Notes: generated by a model from the sequence alone, not told the origin. A stretch of DNA of 64,000 nucleotides from an uncultured Bacilli bacterium (GCA_934086315.1 CAKOHZ010000002.1:62001-126000); one strand, 5' to 3'; positions 27,537 through 37,025 are shown, counted from the stretch's first letter. A program made the numbers and translations.

Positions 27537-29662
27537 TATCTTTTCACTTCCCTATTTTCAAATGCTTCAATAATATCTCTTTCCTTAATATCTGGGAATG
27601 ATTCAATAGTCATACCACAATCATATCCAGCTTTAACTTCATGAGCTTGATCTTTTTCTCTTTGAAGTGTAGCAATCTTAGAAGTAGCAATTACTATACC
27701 ATCACGAATAACTCTACAAGGAGTGCCAACTTTAACAACTCCACTTGTTACATGTGAACCAGCAATATTTCCAACTTTAGAGAAATGGAATAATTGTCTT
27801 ACTTCAGCTTCTCCAATAACTACTTCTTCATATTCAGGATCTAGCATACCTTTCATAGCAGCTTCTATTTCTTCTACTAATTTATAAATAATATTATATA
27901 GTCTAATTTCTACTTCATAACTCTTAGCAGTTTCTTTAGTAGCTTTTGAAGGACTAACATTAAATCCTATAATAATTGCATTAGATGCATTAGCAAGTAC
28001 AACATCACTTTCAGTGATAGTACCTACACCACTTCTAATAACATTAATTTTAACACCATCAACATGTATTTTTAATAAAGCATTCTTAACAGCTTCTTCG
28101 CTACCTTTAACATCTGTCTTAAGAACAACATTAATTTCTTTACGACCTTCTTTAATTTGATCAAATAGCTCATCTAAGCTTAATGCTTTATGAGCAAATC
28201 TCTTACTCTTTTCATGTTCTTTTCTCTTTATAGCAACACTACGAGCTTCTTTTTCACCTTCGAATGCCATAAATTTGTCCCCCGCAACTGGTACATCTTC
28301 TAATCCAGTTACTTCAACTGGTTTACTAGGTTCAGCACTTACTATTTCGCGTCCTGTATCATCCTTTAATGTACGAACCTTACCATAACTTGTACCTACT
28401 ACAATAGGATCTCCAAGTCTTAAAGTACCATTTTGTATTAATAATGTTACAACTGGTCCAATATTTTTATCAAGTCTAGCTTCTATAACAGAACCACTAG
28501 CATATCTATTAGGATTTGCTTTTAAATCTAATAATTCACTTAAAGCATTAATATTATCTAAAAGTAAATCAACGCCTTCACCAGTTTGAGCACTCATACG
28601 AACGAATATAGTATCTCCTCCCCATTCTTCAGGAACAAGATTAAGTTCACTCATATCACTCATTATCTTATCTATATTAGTATGTGGTTTATCAATTTTA
28701 TTAATTGCAACTATAATAGGTACTCCTGCTGCTTTAGCATGATCAATTGCTTCTCTTGTTTGAGGCATAACTCCATCATCAGCAGCAACTATAATAATTA
28801 CTATATCAGTAACACTAGCACCTCTTGCTCTCATTTCAGTAAATGCAGCATGTCCTGGAGTATCTATAAATGTAATCTTACGACCATTTCTTTCTACTTG
28901 ATATGCACCTATTGCTTGAGTAATACCACCAGCTTCTCCTTGAGCAACATGTGAATTACGAATGTAATCAAGTAATGTAGTCTTACCATGATCAACATGA
29001 CCCATAATAGTTACAACTGCAGGTCTAGGAAGTAAATCTTCTTCTTTATCGTTTATTACATATTCTTCAAAATTAGTAATATCTGTAGTTTCTTCTTTAA
29101 CTAATTCTTTATTATATTCAAGAACTACTACACTAGCATCATCAAAAGAAATAGCTTGATTCGAAGATATCATAAGTCCCATACCAATTAACTTCTTAAC
29201 TACATCTGATGCACTAACACCAATCGCAGTAGCTAAATCTGATACGCTCATACCTTCTTTATATAAAACTACGTTACTTTCTACTTCTTCTTTATTACTT
29301 TGTAATTTTGATTTGTTCTTATAAATATTTTTCTTTTTTTGTGACAAATCATCGTTACTTTGCTTATTATTGTTATTATCTTTCTTCTTTATTTTTTCCT
29401 TAACCTTAACTTCTTCATCTAATTCTATGTTGTATGCAAGAGCAGCTTCTTCAGCTCTATCCTCTAACTCAAACTTACTTGCTAATTCTTCAGTTAGATT
29501 ATTTTCTTTTGGTTCAGCACTAAGTTCATTATCCAACATAATTATAGCTTCATCATCTAGAATATCTGTTTCATTGTTATATTTAAAGCCAAGTTCTTTA
29601 AGTTTATTAATAACAGTTTTAGTATCTACTCCTAATTCTAAAGCGTAATCTTTTATACTCAT
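27536..29662 (-). CDS. infB: Translation initiation factor IF-2
   Basis: GTPase that brings initiator tRNA to the ribosome. 708 aa: two IF2_N-type modules (residues ~1-50 and ~138-185, each of the SVxDLA..IGV..xxVxKKL kind) separated by a Lys/Asn-rich linker, then the G domain with GHVDHGKTTLLD (G1), DTPGHAAF (G3) and NKIDKP (G4), and C-terminal domains ending with the standard GYDCGMTIESFPDIKERDII. Normal short Firmicute form. Confidence 0.98.
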   Translation of the reverse strand: MSIKDYALELGVDTKTVINKLKELGFKYNNETDILDDEAIIMLDNELSAEPKENNLTEELASKFELEDRAEEAALAYNIELDEEVKVKEKIKKKDNNNNKQSNDDLSQKKKNIYKNKSKLQSNKEEVESNVVLYKEGMSVSDLATAIGVSASDVVKKLIGMGLMISSNQAISFDDASVVVLEYNKELVKEETTDITNFEEYVINDKEEDLLPRPAVVTIMGHVDHGKTTLLDYIRNSHVAQGEAGGITQAIGAYQVERNGRKITFIDTPGHAAFTEMRARGASVTDIVIIIVAADDGVMPQTREAIDHAKAAGVPIIVAINKIDKPHTNIDKIMSDMSELNLVPEEWGGDTIFVRMSAQTGEGVDLLLDNINALSELLDLKANPNRYASGSVIEARLDKNIGPVVTLLIQNGTLRLGDPIVVGTSYGKVRTLKDDTGREIVSAEPSKPVEVTGLEDVPVAGDKFMAFEGEKEARSVAIKRKEHEKSKRFAHKALSLDELFDQIKEGRKEINVVLKTDVKGSEEAVKNALLKIHVDGVKINVIRSGVGTITESDVVLANASNAIIIGFNVSPSKATKETAKSYEVEIRLYNIIYKLVEEIEAAMKGMLDPEYEEVVIGEAEVRQLFHFSKVGNIAGSHVTSGVVKVGTPCRVIRDGIVIATSKIATLQREKDQAHEVKAGYDCGMTIESFPDIKERDIIEAFENREVKR

Positions 29663-29685
29663 ATTTATTTCCTCCTTTTCTTTAA

Positions 29686-29943
29686 TTATATTTTACTAAT
29701 TAATTCATCATAAATATTATCTTCTATTTTAACCTCTAAATGACGTTCAAGTGCTTTTGACTTACGAGCTTTTTCTATAACTTCTTTATCTTTTTTAACA
29801 TAAGCTCCACGTCCATTAGCTTTACCTGTATCGTCTACAAATACATTTCCTTCGTTGTCTCTAACTACACGAAGTAAATCTCTTTTTTCTAATTTTTCAT
29901 GTGTTATTACACAAGTTCTCATAGGGACTTTTTTAACTTTCAT
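29686..29943 (-). CDS. rnpM: RNase P modulator RnpM (YlxR)
   Basis: 85 aa YlxR-family protein: MRTCVITHEKLEKRDLLRVV, DDTGKANGRGAYV (the conserved GRGAY) and a basic C-terminus. In B. subtilis this protein binds RNase P RNA and lowers its activity. It lies between nusA and infB as in most Firmicutes; the L7Ae-like ylxQ that normally follows is absent. The start is the first ATG or the MRTC methionine eight codons in. Confidence 0.93.
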   Translation of the reverse strand: MKVKKVPMRTCVITHEKLEKRDLLRVVRDNEGNVFVDDTGKANGRGAYVKKDKEVIEKARKSKALERHLEVKIEDNIYDELISKI

Positions 29944-29961
29944 ATTTTTCCCTCCTTATGA

Positions 29962-31107
29962 TTATTTATTTATTTCTGCATTTATATCTGCTAAAGTCTT
30001 AATATTAATTGTATATTTAGTAAGTCTACTAGCTAATTTAATATTAATTCCTTTCTTACCAATTGCTAAACTTAAGTTTTCATCATCAGCTATTACTAAT
30101 GCTTCTTTTTTCTTTTCATCAGTAATACTTACATTTAAATTTTTAGCTGGACTTAATGAATTAGCAATAAATTCTTCCATATTATCAGAATATGCTATTA
30201 AATCTACTTTTTCTCCACCAAGTTCATTAATTATATTAGCAATTCTTCTTCCTTTTTCACCAATACAACTTCCAATTGGATCTACTTTTGGATTAGTTGA
30301 AGCAACAGCTACTTTACTTCTTACACCAGCTTCACGAGCAACTCCACGAAGTTCTAATGTTCCATCACTAAATTCAGGAATTTCATGTTCAAATAATCTT
30401 TTAACAAATCCATAATTCTTTCTTGATGTTAAAATAAGTGGTCCTTTAGGTGTACTTTCTATTTTAGTAATATATACTTTTATAGAATCTCCCATAGTTA
30501 GCTTTTCACCAGGAATTAATTCTGTCTTTGGAAGTATTCCACGTGCTTTACCTAAATCTACATAATAATTTCTAGCATCTTCCATTGCAAGGAATCCAAC
30601 CATTAATTCATCTTCCTTATCAGCAAAATCTGCCATAACTTTCTCACGCTCAGCTTCACGAATCTTTTGAAGAACTACTTGTTTAGCAACTGAAATAGCT
30701 ACTCTACCAAAGTTTTTAGGAGTAACTTCTTCAAGTATTTCATCTCCTACTTTATAATCACTATTTATTTCTTTAGCTTCACTAATAGTTAATTCATTTA
30801 AATAATCATGGCTTACTTTAACTTCTCCTGTTTCTGGATCAATATCATCATCATCATCATCTTTATAATCATCTACTATAGTAGTTACTTTAAATACTTT
30901 AATTTCTCCAGTATTTCTATCTATTAATACACGACTATTATAATCAGCTTTTTCATTTTTCTTATATGCAGTACTTAAAGCAGTTTGCATAGCTTCAATA
31001 ACTACATCTTCATCTATTCCCTTTTCTTTTACTATAAACTCTAATGCCTTTTTAAATTCTTGAGCACTTGCTTTTATAGGATCTTCTTCTTTAATCTTTT
31101 TACTCAT
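29962..31107 (-). CDS. nusA: Transcription termination/antitermination factor NusA
   Basis: 381 aa: N-terminal RNAP-binding domain (FKKALEFIVKEKGIDEDVV), S1 domain, and two KH domains with PKVDPIGSCIGEKGRRI and LAIGKKGINIKLASRLT, the usual short Gram-positive form without acidic repeats. It controls pausing and termination. The ATG at 31107 has AAAGGAG nine bases upstream and overlaps the end of rimP; an upstream in-frame ATG at 31134 would lengthen it by nine residues. Confidence 0.97.
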   Translation of the reverse strand: MSKKIKEEDPIKASAQEFKKALEFIVKEKGIDEDVVIEAMQTALSTAYKKNEKADYNSRVLIDRNTGEIKVFKVTTIVDDYKDDDDDDIDPETGEVKVSHDYLNELTISEAKEINSDYKVGDEILEEVTPKNFGRVAISVAKQVVLQKIREAEREKVMADFADKEDELMVGFLAMEDARNYYVDLGKARGILPKTELIPGEKLTMGDSIKVYITKIESTPKGPLILTSRKNYGFVKRLFEHEIPEFSDGTLELRGVAREAGVRSKVAVASTNPKVDPIGSCIGEKGRRIANIINELGGEKVDLIAYSDNMEEFIANSLSPAKNLNVSITDEKKKEALVIADDENLSLAIGKKGINIKLASRLTKYTINIKTLADINAEINK

Positions 31108-31357
31108 TTTCTTCTTCTCCTTTGCTTCCAACATCTAGTACATAATTCTCTAAATCTAAGTCTAGACTATCAATAATTGGATCAACTATTCTTGTAGCTT
31201 TAACACATAAATCTGTGTCTACTGGTTCACCATTAAAGTTTTCAATAGTTACAAATAATGTATTTTCACCATCTTCTTCTCCAAAGTGAACACCTACTAA
31301 TTTAATATTTTCTTTTTCAAGTGGTTCCTTAACAGCATCATAAATCTTCTCTTCCAT
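31100..31357 (-). CDS. rimP: RimP, N-terminal domain only
   Basis: 85 aa matching the N-terminal half of ribosome maturation factor RimP (normally ~150 aa): LEKENIKLVGVHF, NGEPVDTDLCVKATRIVDP and the YVLDVGSKG end, which corresponds to the family's Y-x-LEVSSPG. The protein stops there, so the C-terminal SH3-like domain is missing. The nusA ATG follows at once, so there is no room for it downstream. First gene of the operon. Either a functional minimal form or a decayed gene. Confidence 0.85.
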   Translation of the reverse strand: MEEKIYDAVKEPLEKENIKLVGVHFGEEDGENTLFVTIENFNGEPVDTDLCVKATRIVDPIIDSLDLDLENYVLDVGSKGEEENE

Positions 31358-31382
31358 AAGACCTCCTTATCATATCAATATA

Positions 31383-31407
31383 AAGAGTGGGTTTTAGGCC
31401 CACTCTT
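31383..31407 (-). promoter_or_regulatory. 5' leader hairpin of the rimP-nusA operon
   Basis: Nine-base-pair stem AAGAGTGGG/CCCACTCTT with a 7-base loop, starting only about seven bases after the predicted transcription start and followed by UUUAUAUU. It may stabilise the mRNA 5' end or act as a weak attenuator. It is not placed to terminate the upstream gene alone, since the promoter lies between. Confidence 0.6.
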
Positions 31408-31420
31408 CGTTGTCAAATGT

Positions 31421-31449
31421 ATTATAACATATTAAATTGTATGTATCAA
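31421..31449 (-). promoter_or_regulatory. Promoter of the rimP-nusA-infB operon
   Basis: TTGATA, 17-base spacer ending TGT (extended -10), TATAAT on the minus strand, just after the stop of the C39-like gene. Confidence 0.85.
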
Positions 31450-31458
31450 GCATTAATT

Positions 31459-32598
31459 TTATGAATAAGCAATAGCATAAATAAATCCACAACCAATACC
31501 TTTAGAACATCTATTACTATAATTTTTATAATTATTATAAACTTGTTCTATAGTAAATGTTCCATTTCTTGAGGCATTTGCAGGATCATGTACTACTACA
31601 TTAGTTCCATTGCCACCTAAAGCAATATAATGTCCCGGTATTAAAAGTACAACTAATTTTCCTTGATCGAGTGCATTTGTTATAGCTGCAGCTTCCCTTT
31701 GGTGGGTACTTGCATCTTCATTACCATTTCTACCAAATAAAGTTTGGATTTTAACCCCATATTTTGAAGCCACTCTTGAATCAACTAAAGCTGCATCTGT
31801 AATTGCTCCACCACCAGGATTCACAGATATGCCTTGCCCATAAATATATTCATGAACAGTATATGGTGTAATGCTACTATCATTCTTAAGTCCACTAAGT
31901 ACCATTGCAAGTGATGAGTAACCACACCCAGCAGTACATAAGTTAGTGCCATTATAACTCTTACTTCCCCATCTACTATCACATTGAGCATAATATGGGA
32001 AATCTGAACCAGAATTATTGCCACCTCCACCAGTTGAACCACCTGTTCCACCACCAGTTGAACCACCACCAGAGTCATCACTAGGAGGTACAGTATTTTT
32101 TCTTGCCTCTTCTATTTCTTTTTTTATAATTTCGTACACAGCATCTAATTTTTTCATGTACTCATCTCTAATATCTTTATCTTTAATTTTACCAGCAGCA
32201 ACTTTAGCAGCATAATAACTATCTAAACTCTTATTTTCATCAGCCCTAGAAAGCAAATTTTCTGCTTCAGTTAAATATGCATTATTTATATTTTCAATTG
32301 TAGCACTGGTCAAACAATCAATATAATTATTTTCTTCAGTACTTCCAAATTTAACTAAAACATTTACAAGTAAAGGAACAAAAAATATACACACACCAGC
32401 AATACATTTATTAATCAATGATTTTTTAGCTTTTACAAGTAAATCATCATCTTTATCTTTAACTGCTTTTAAAAAAGTTACCATACCAGAAACAATTAAA
32501 ATTATTGGAACCACTATTTTTATAATTAATACAACAGTATTAATAATACTAAAAGTTTCTAATATCTCCCCTGTATCACAAATTCCTAACACATACAT
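31459..32598 (-). CDS. T4SS-pilin-like N-terminus fused to C39-like peptidase domain
   Basis: 379 aa. Residues 1-85 repeat the plan of the protein at 25-26.2 kb: IINTVVLIIKIVVPIILIVSG, a charged loop (KDKDDDLLVKAKKSLIN), and a second helix GVCIFFVPLLVNVLVKF. Then a charged helical segment, a Gly/Ser/Thr linker (~175-200), and a papain-like C39_2 domain: FPYYAQCDSRWGSKSY, CTAGCGYSSLAMVL with the nucleophile Cys and Gly, HYIALGG with the His, and HDPAN. No promoterless gap: GGTGGTGA lies before the ATG. Probably a surface peptidase or murein amidase held at the membrane; the target is unknown. Confidence 0.88.
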   Translation of the reverse strand: MYVLGICDTGEILETFSIINTVVLIIKIVVPIILIVSGMVTFLKAVKDKDDDLLVKAKKSLINKCIAGVCIFFVPLLVNVLVKFGSTEENNYIDCLTSATIENINNAYLTEAENLLSRADENKSLDSYYAAKVAAGKIKDKDIRDEYMKKLDAVYEIIKKEIEEARKNTVPPSDDSGGGSTGGGTGGSTGGGGNNSGSDFPYYAQCDSRWGSKSYNGTNLCTAGCGYSSLAMVLSGLKNDSSITPYTVHEYIYGQGISVNPGGGAITDAALVDSRVASKYGVKIQTLFGRNGNEDASTHQREAAAITNALDQGKLVVLLIPGHYIALGGNGTNVVVHDPANASRNGTFTIEQVYNNYKNYSNRCSKGIGCGFIYAIAYS

Positions 32599-32709
32599 AA
32601 CTTCACCACCATCGTTAACTAGATTATAACAAAATATCTAAAAATTTAAAACTTTTTTATTGAAATTATTATTTCTTTTTGCTAGTATAAATAACCAAAG
32701 AGGTATCAC

Positions 32710-34575
32710 ATGAATAATTATGACTTATATGAAAGTACTAGTGAAGAAACAAAAAAATATTTAGATATGGTATTTTCTCTATTAAGATACTTTGACGAAA
32801 ATGAATGCAATATAAATGAAAATGACATATTGCCGGTTTCTTTCTTCTTAGCAGGTTTAAAAACTGATGAATTTGTTAAAGAAACTTTTGAAAGATTTGG
32901 AATTACTTTCGATAATTGTTTTGAATATTTAAGGAATAAAAATGTTTACTTAGAATCAAAAAATGCTTTTGAAACTTCAGAATTTGTTACATATAGATTA
33001 GAAGATATATATAGAACAATATTATCAGAATTAAAAACAGATTATTATTTAGATGAAAAAGACATTAAATATGGTGACTTAGAACCATATCAAATCTTTG
33101 ATTATATGTTAACTCTATACAATAAAAAAATATGTGAACTGTTAAAAAAAACTAATAATATAGATGATTTTACAGACAGTAATGACTTTTTTGAGTATAC
33201 AACTTATAGAGAAGACAAATTTATAGAATTTGCATCTAAATATGGAGTCAATATTGAAGAAATGGCTCATATTGAAAGTATTAGAGAATACCATAGTGAT
33301 AGATTTAATGTCATTTATGATGATGGAAGAATATATCTATTTTCAAACACTGGTAAAAAACAAGATATTGCCACATATCAATATGAAAATGGTATAGTTA
33401 CTCTAGGAAGAAACACTGAGATAATAAAAATAAATGATAAATTAGTAACTAAAAAGAATTTTGAAGAATTATTAAGCACACTACAACAAAATAACAAAGT
33501 AATTAAATTAACTATATATGATTTAGATAGACAATGTGAAAAAACATTTAAAGTACAAAGAGAAGAATTATTTGGAAGTGATAAAATGGAAGATATTACA
33601 AAAATGGAAGATAATAAAAGTCAAGAATTAACTAAAGTAACAAAAACATATGCCCTTGATAAATATGGTGAAGATTTAACTAGTATACCCTATTTAAAAG
33701 ATCCAGCAGTTGGAAGAAAAGAAGAATTAGATAGAATCATGAAAATACTTCTATATCCAGAAAAAGATAAATCAATTATTATTACAGGAGTAGCTGGTTG
33801 TGGTAAAACCGCTTTAGTGAAAGGTTTAGCATATAAAGTTAAAAAAGGAGAAGTTCCTGCTCCATTAAAGGATTTAAAAATAATAAGTATAGATACAGCA
33901 ACTATGGTAGCTGGTACTAAATATGTAGGAACTTTAGAAGAAAAAATAAAAAAGATTTTAGATGAAGCAAGTAAAGACAAAAACATAATTTTATTTATAG
34001 ATGAAATACATCAAACAATATCAGGTGGAAAATCAGAAGGAAACAATAATACAATAGCAGAAATGTTAAAACCATATTTAGATTATGGAAAAGTAAGAGT
34101 TATCGGGGCAACAACTGATGAAGAATACGCAGAATACATTGAAAGTAATACTGCATTTAAAACCAGATTTAAAAAAGTAGCAATAAAAGAACCAAATTAT
34201 GATACCACTTATCAAATATTAGATGACTTAATTACTGCTTATAACAAAATAAGCTATTCAAAACTTAATGTAAGTGCTTCAGAAAGATACATGATAATAG
34301 ATTGGCTAATCAATTCAACAAAAACTAATTTTAGAGATTACAAAGATAGAGCAAGTAACCCAAGACTAGTACTAGACATACTAAAAGAAGCTTATGCTAT
34401 CGCAGCTTTTAATGAAAGTGAAGATGTAACAATAGACCATCTAATCGAAGCATTAAAAAACGAAGATAGATTATATGAAAGTTCAAGAGAAAGACAAGCA
34501 CAAATATTAAAAAATACAAAGCCAAAAACAGAAAGTGCATGCAAAATATTAGAATTTAAACCTAGAGCTAAATAA
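32710..34575 (+). CDS. AAA+ ATPase, ClpA/ClpB NBD1-like, with PDZ-like module
   Basis: 621 aa. Residues 1-190: helical N-terminal region with no known family. About 205-295: beta-rich segment with IIKINDKLVTKKNFEELLS, PDZ-like in pattern. About 315-600: one AAA+ module of Clp NBD1 type, with VGRKEELDRIMKIL, Walker A GVAGCGKTALVKG, VAGTKYVGTLEEKIKKIL (pore-loop region), Walker B IILFIDEIHQT, and IGATTDEEYAEYIESNTAF. The second Clp ATPase domain is absent. It may unfold or remodel proteins, with specificity from the PDZ-like part. The ClpX-like gene 2.5 kb on could be a partner. Confidence 0.82.
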   Translation: MNNYDLYESTSEETKKYLDMVFSLLRYFDENECNINENDILPVSFFLAGLKTDEFVKETFERFGITFDNCFEYLRNKNVYLESKNAFETSEFVTYRLEDIYRTILSELKTDYYLDEKDIKYGDLEPYQIFDYMLTLYNKKICELLKKTNNIDDFTDSNDFFEYTTYREDKFIEFASKYGVNIEEMAHIESIREYHSDRFNVIYDDGRIYLFSNTGKKQDIATYQYENGIVTLGRNTEIIKINDKLVTKKNFEELLSTLQQNNKVIKLTIYDLDRQCEKTFKVQREELFGSDKMEDITKMEDNKSQELTKVTKTYALDKYGEDLTSIPYLKDPAVGRKEELDRIMKILLYPEKDKSIIITGVAGCGKTALVKGLAYKVKKGEVPAPLKDLKIISIDTATMVAGTKYVGTLEEKIKKILDEASKDKNIILFIDEIHQTISGGKSEGNNNTIAEMLKPYLDYGKVRVIGATTDEEYAEYIESNTAFKTRFKKVAIKEPNYDTTYQILDDLITAYNKISYSKLNVSASERYMIIDWLINSTKTNFRDYKDRASNPRLVLDILKEAYAIAAFNESEDVTIDHLIEALKNEDRLYESSRERQAQILKNTKPKTESACKILEFKPRAK

Positions 34576-34588
34576 TAGCTCTTTTTTA
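34564..34588 (+). terminator. Terminator of the ClpA-like gene
   Basis: Stem AGAGCTA/TAGCTCT with the TAA stop codon in the loop, followed by UUUUUAUU. Confidence 0.85.
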
Positions 34589-34616
34589 TTGACAATAAAT
34601 ATATATATGATAAAAT
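34589..34616 (+). promoter_or_regulatory. Promoter of the Y-family polymerase gene
   Basis: TTGACA, 16-base spacer, TAAAAT, starting inside the U-tract of the preceding terminator. Confidence 0.75.
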
Positions 34617-34637
34617 TAAATACGAAAAGGTGTTTGT

Positions 34638-35879
34638 ATGAAAGAAAGAGTTATAATGAGTATAGATTTGAAAAGTTTCTTTGCTTCATGTGAATGCGTA
34701 AATCGTGATCTTGATCCATTCACTACTCCACTAGTAGTAGCAGATACTTCACGTGGAAATGGTGCTATGACACTAGCAGTCACCCCATATTTAAGAAACA
34801 AAGGAGTAAGCTCTAGAAGCAGAGTTTTTGAACTACCTAAGAATATTAAAATAATATTTGCTAAACCTAGAATGAAATTATATGAAACATATAGTAATAA
34901 AGTAAGAGAAATATTCAAAAGTTTTATAAGTGAAGAAGATATTCACGTTTACTCTATCGATGAAGTATTCATGGATGTAACAGATTACTTAAAATACTAT
35001 AAAATGACTGATATAGAACTAGCTAAAACTATAATGAACACCATTAAAGATAAAACAGGTCTTACTTCTACTTGCGGTATTGGGCCAAATATATTTCTAT
35101 CTAAAGTTGCTATGGACATCGAAGCAAAACATAACAAAGAATTTATTGCTAAATGGACATTTGATGATATAGAAACAAAATTACAAAACTTAGAACCATT
35201 AAGTTCTGTATGGGGAATTGGAAAAAATACCGAGAAAAAACTAAATAATCTAGGAATCAAAAAAGTAAAAGACATAAATAACTATACAAGAGACTTCTAT
35301 ATAAAAAGATTTGGAAATGTTGCTGGTAATGATATATGGTGTAAAGCCAATGGAATAGATTTTACAACTATAAAAGATCTAAATGAAAGAACAAGAGATA
35401 AATCTATAAGTATGAGTCAAATATTATATAGAGATTACACTAAAGAAGAAGCAATACTTATAGTAAAAGAAATGAATGATATGCTTAGTAACAGACTTAG
35501 AAGAATGAAGAAAACCACTAAATTAGTATATTTAGGAATTAAATATTCAAGAGATTTATGTAAACATTTTAAAGAAACAATTCTTCTAAACGAAAGTGAA
35601 GACATACCAGAAAGAATCTATGAAGTACTAGAATATATTTATTATAAAAATATAGAAAATCTTCCTATTAGAAAAATAACAATTGCATATTCAAGATTAT
35701 CTGATAAAAGATGTACACAGTTAAGTTTATTTGAAAATAATATAATTGAAACAGATGAATACCATAAAGCAATAGACAAAATAAATGAAAGATTTGGAAG
35801 TACTTCTATATTAAGAGCATCTTCTCTACTTAAAAATTCTACAATAAAAAATAGAGAAAAATTTAAAAATATAATTTAA
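34638..35879 (+). CDS. Y-family DNA polymerase (UmuC/UvrX type)
   Basis: Translesion polymerase, 413 aa. Catalytic carboxylates are in MSIDLKSFFASCE (residues ~7-19) and YSIDEVFMDVT (~100-110). The steric-gate region, the helix-hairpin-helix (SSVWGIGKNTEKKLNNLGI) and the little-finger domain follow. Near the C-terminus TQLSLFE is a beta-clamp binding motif. The sequence is closer to UvrX/YqjW or UmuC than to DinB. AAGGTG precedes the ATG. No LexA-box-like palindrome was evident upstream, so SOS control is open. Confidence 0.93.
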   Translation: MKERVIMSIDLKSFFASCECVNRDLDPFTTPLVVADTSRGNGAMTLAVTPYLRNKGVSSRSRVFELPKNIKIIFAKPRMKLYETYSNKVREIFKSFISEEDIHVYSIDEVFMDVTDYLKYYKMTDIELAKTIMNTIKDKTGLTSTCGIGPNIFLSKVAMDIEAKHNKEFIAKWTFDDIETKLQNLEPLSSVWGIGKNTEKKLNNLGIKKVKDINNYTRDFYIKRFGNVAGNDIWCKANGIDFTTIKDLNERTRDKSISMSQILYRDYTKEEAILIVKEMNDMLSNRLRRMKKTTKLVYLGIKYSRDLCKHFKETILLNESEDIPERIYEVLEYIYYKNIENLPIRKITIAYSRLSDKRCTQLSLFENNIIETDEYHKAIDKINERFGSTSILRASSLLKNSTIKNREKFKNII

Positions 35880-36895
35880 ATTCTTCTCTTTTTAACATTA
35901 TCTCTATAATAAGGCATTAAACCAATCTTATTCTTAGAAAACATTGGTAATTGAGCAAATATATAATCATCCCATAAATTAGCATTTATTAAATATGCTT
36001 TTTTATCTGATATTACAAAATTCCATTCTATTTCAAGAGATTCATCAAAATCTTTAGCACACTCTTTAGCTATAGATTTAATATCTTCATAAAAAGGTAT
36101 TTCTAAATTAATAAGTTTAACTTTACTAACTGGATGTTCACTATAAAGTTCATCTTCTCCATATACAAGTTTATGTTTAATAGTTCCACTCTTTACATCA
36201 ACTAACCCAGTTATATGTTTAACTGAATTGACATCATACTTATATTCTTCTTCAATACCAAATTTCACATAAGAAGAAACAATATCTACTTTATTACCAC
36301 TAAGAAGTGTAACAACACTAATAGTATTCATATTATATGGATTAATACTATCAAATAACTTATTTTGTTTAATGCTCGCTTCTACAATTATCAAATTATT
36401 CTTTTTAGCTTTATCAAGTAAAAATGCAGGACTTCTAAAATTCTTAACATTTAAAACTAAAGTATTACCTTCACTCCTAAGATTATTGCTTCTACAAGTT
36501 AACTCTTTCTTCTTTAAAGCAAGTTCTTCAAATTCTTTGAAACTAAGTTCTTTAATATTATAATATTCTCTATTTAATTGATCCTTAAATTTAATATAGA
36601 ACTTTGCTCTATTATTTATTATTGCCAAATGTTTAACATCACATAAATAATTTTCTAAATTTTGATGCCTACACTTACTCATATAAGTATCTCTCTTAAA
36701 ACCAGGTAATGAATAAAACTCAAACATTCTATATTCATCATAGTCTACACCATATCTAATATAACACCACCATATATCAAAAAATAGAAATATAGAATTC
36801 TTATTACACTTCTTTTTAATAAGCTTAATGCTACGATTAATACCTTTAATATTCTTCTTTAAGTAATCAAAAAATTTCTTTAACTCCTTCTTCAT
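35876..36895 (-). CDS. Sugar-transfer-associated ATP-grasp-like protein
   Basis: 339 aa. The N-terminal YGVDYDEYRMFEFYSLPGFKR, with later LEIEWNFVISDKKAYLINANL (ATP-grasp metal-binding strand, Glu and Asn), recalls the ATPgrasp_ST family often found with capsule or teichoic acid genes. The substrate is unknown. ATG at 36895 has AGGTGG six bases before it; a 16-residue longer start has none. Its stop overlaps the stop of the convergent polymerase gene (TTTAAA), so no terminator separates the two. Confidence 0.7.
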   Translation of the reverse strand: MKKELKKFFDYLKKNIKGINRSIKLIKKKCNKNSIFLFFDIWWCYIRYGVDYDEYRMFEFYSLPGFKRDTYMSKCRHQNLENYLCDVKHLAIINNRAKFYIKFKDQLNREYYNIKELSFKEFEELALKKKELTCRSNNLRSEGNTLVLNVKNFRSPAFLLDKAKKNNLIIVEASIKQNKLFDSINPYNMNTISVVTLLSGNKVDIVSSYVKFGIEEEYKYDVNSVKHITGLVDVKSGTIKHKLVYGEDELYSEHPVSKVKLINLEIPFYEDIKSIAKECAKDFDESLEIEWNFVISDKKAYLINANLWDDYIFAQLPMFSKNKIGLMPYYRDNVKKRRI

Positions 36896-36960
36896 AATTA
36901 ACCACCTGTTTTTTCTACCATAATTATATATTTTTTTTAACAAAATGGCAAGAACCTCGC

Positions 36961-36989
36961 TTGACTAGTACAATTTTCTAATTTATAAT
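36961..36989 (+). promoter_or_regulatory. Promoter of the ClpX-like gene
   Basis: TTGACT, 17-base spacer, TATAAT, followed by a strong AGAGGGGG ribosome site. Confidence 0.85.
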
Positions 36990-37025
36990 AGTACTCAAAT
37001 CACTTTATAGAGGGGGAATATAAAT

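Noticed and set aside
31821..32081. Frame inside the C39-like gene rich in Val/Gln.
   Set aside because: Shadow of the Gly/Ser-rich linker codons of the real gene; no ribosome site.
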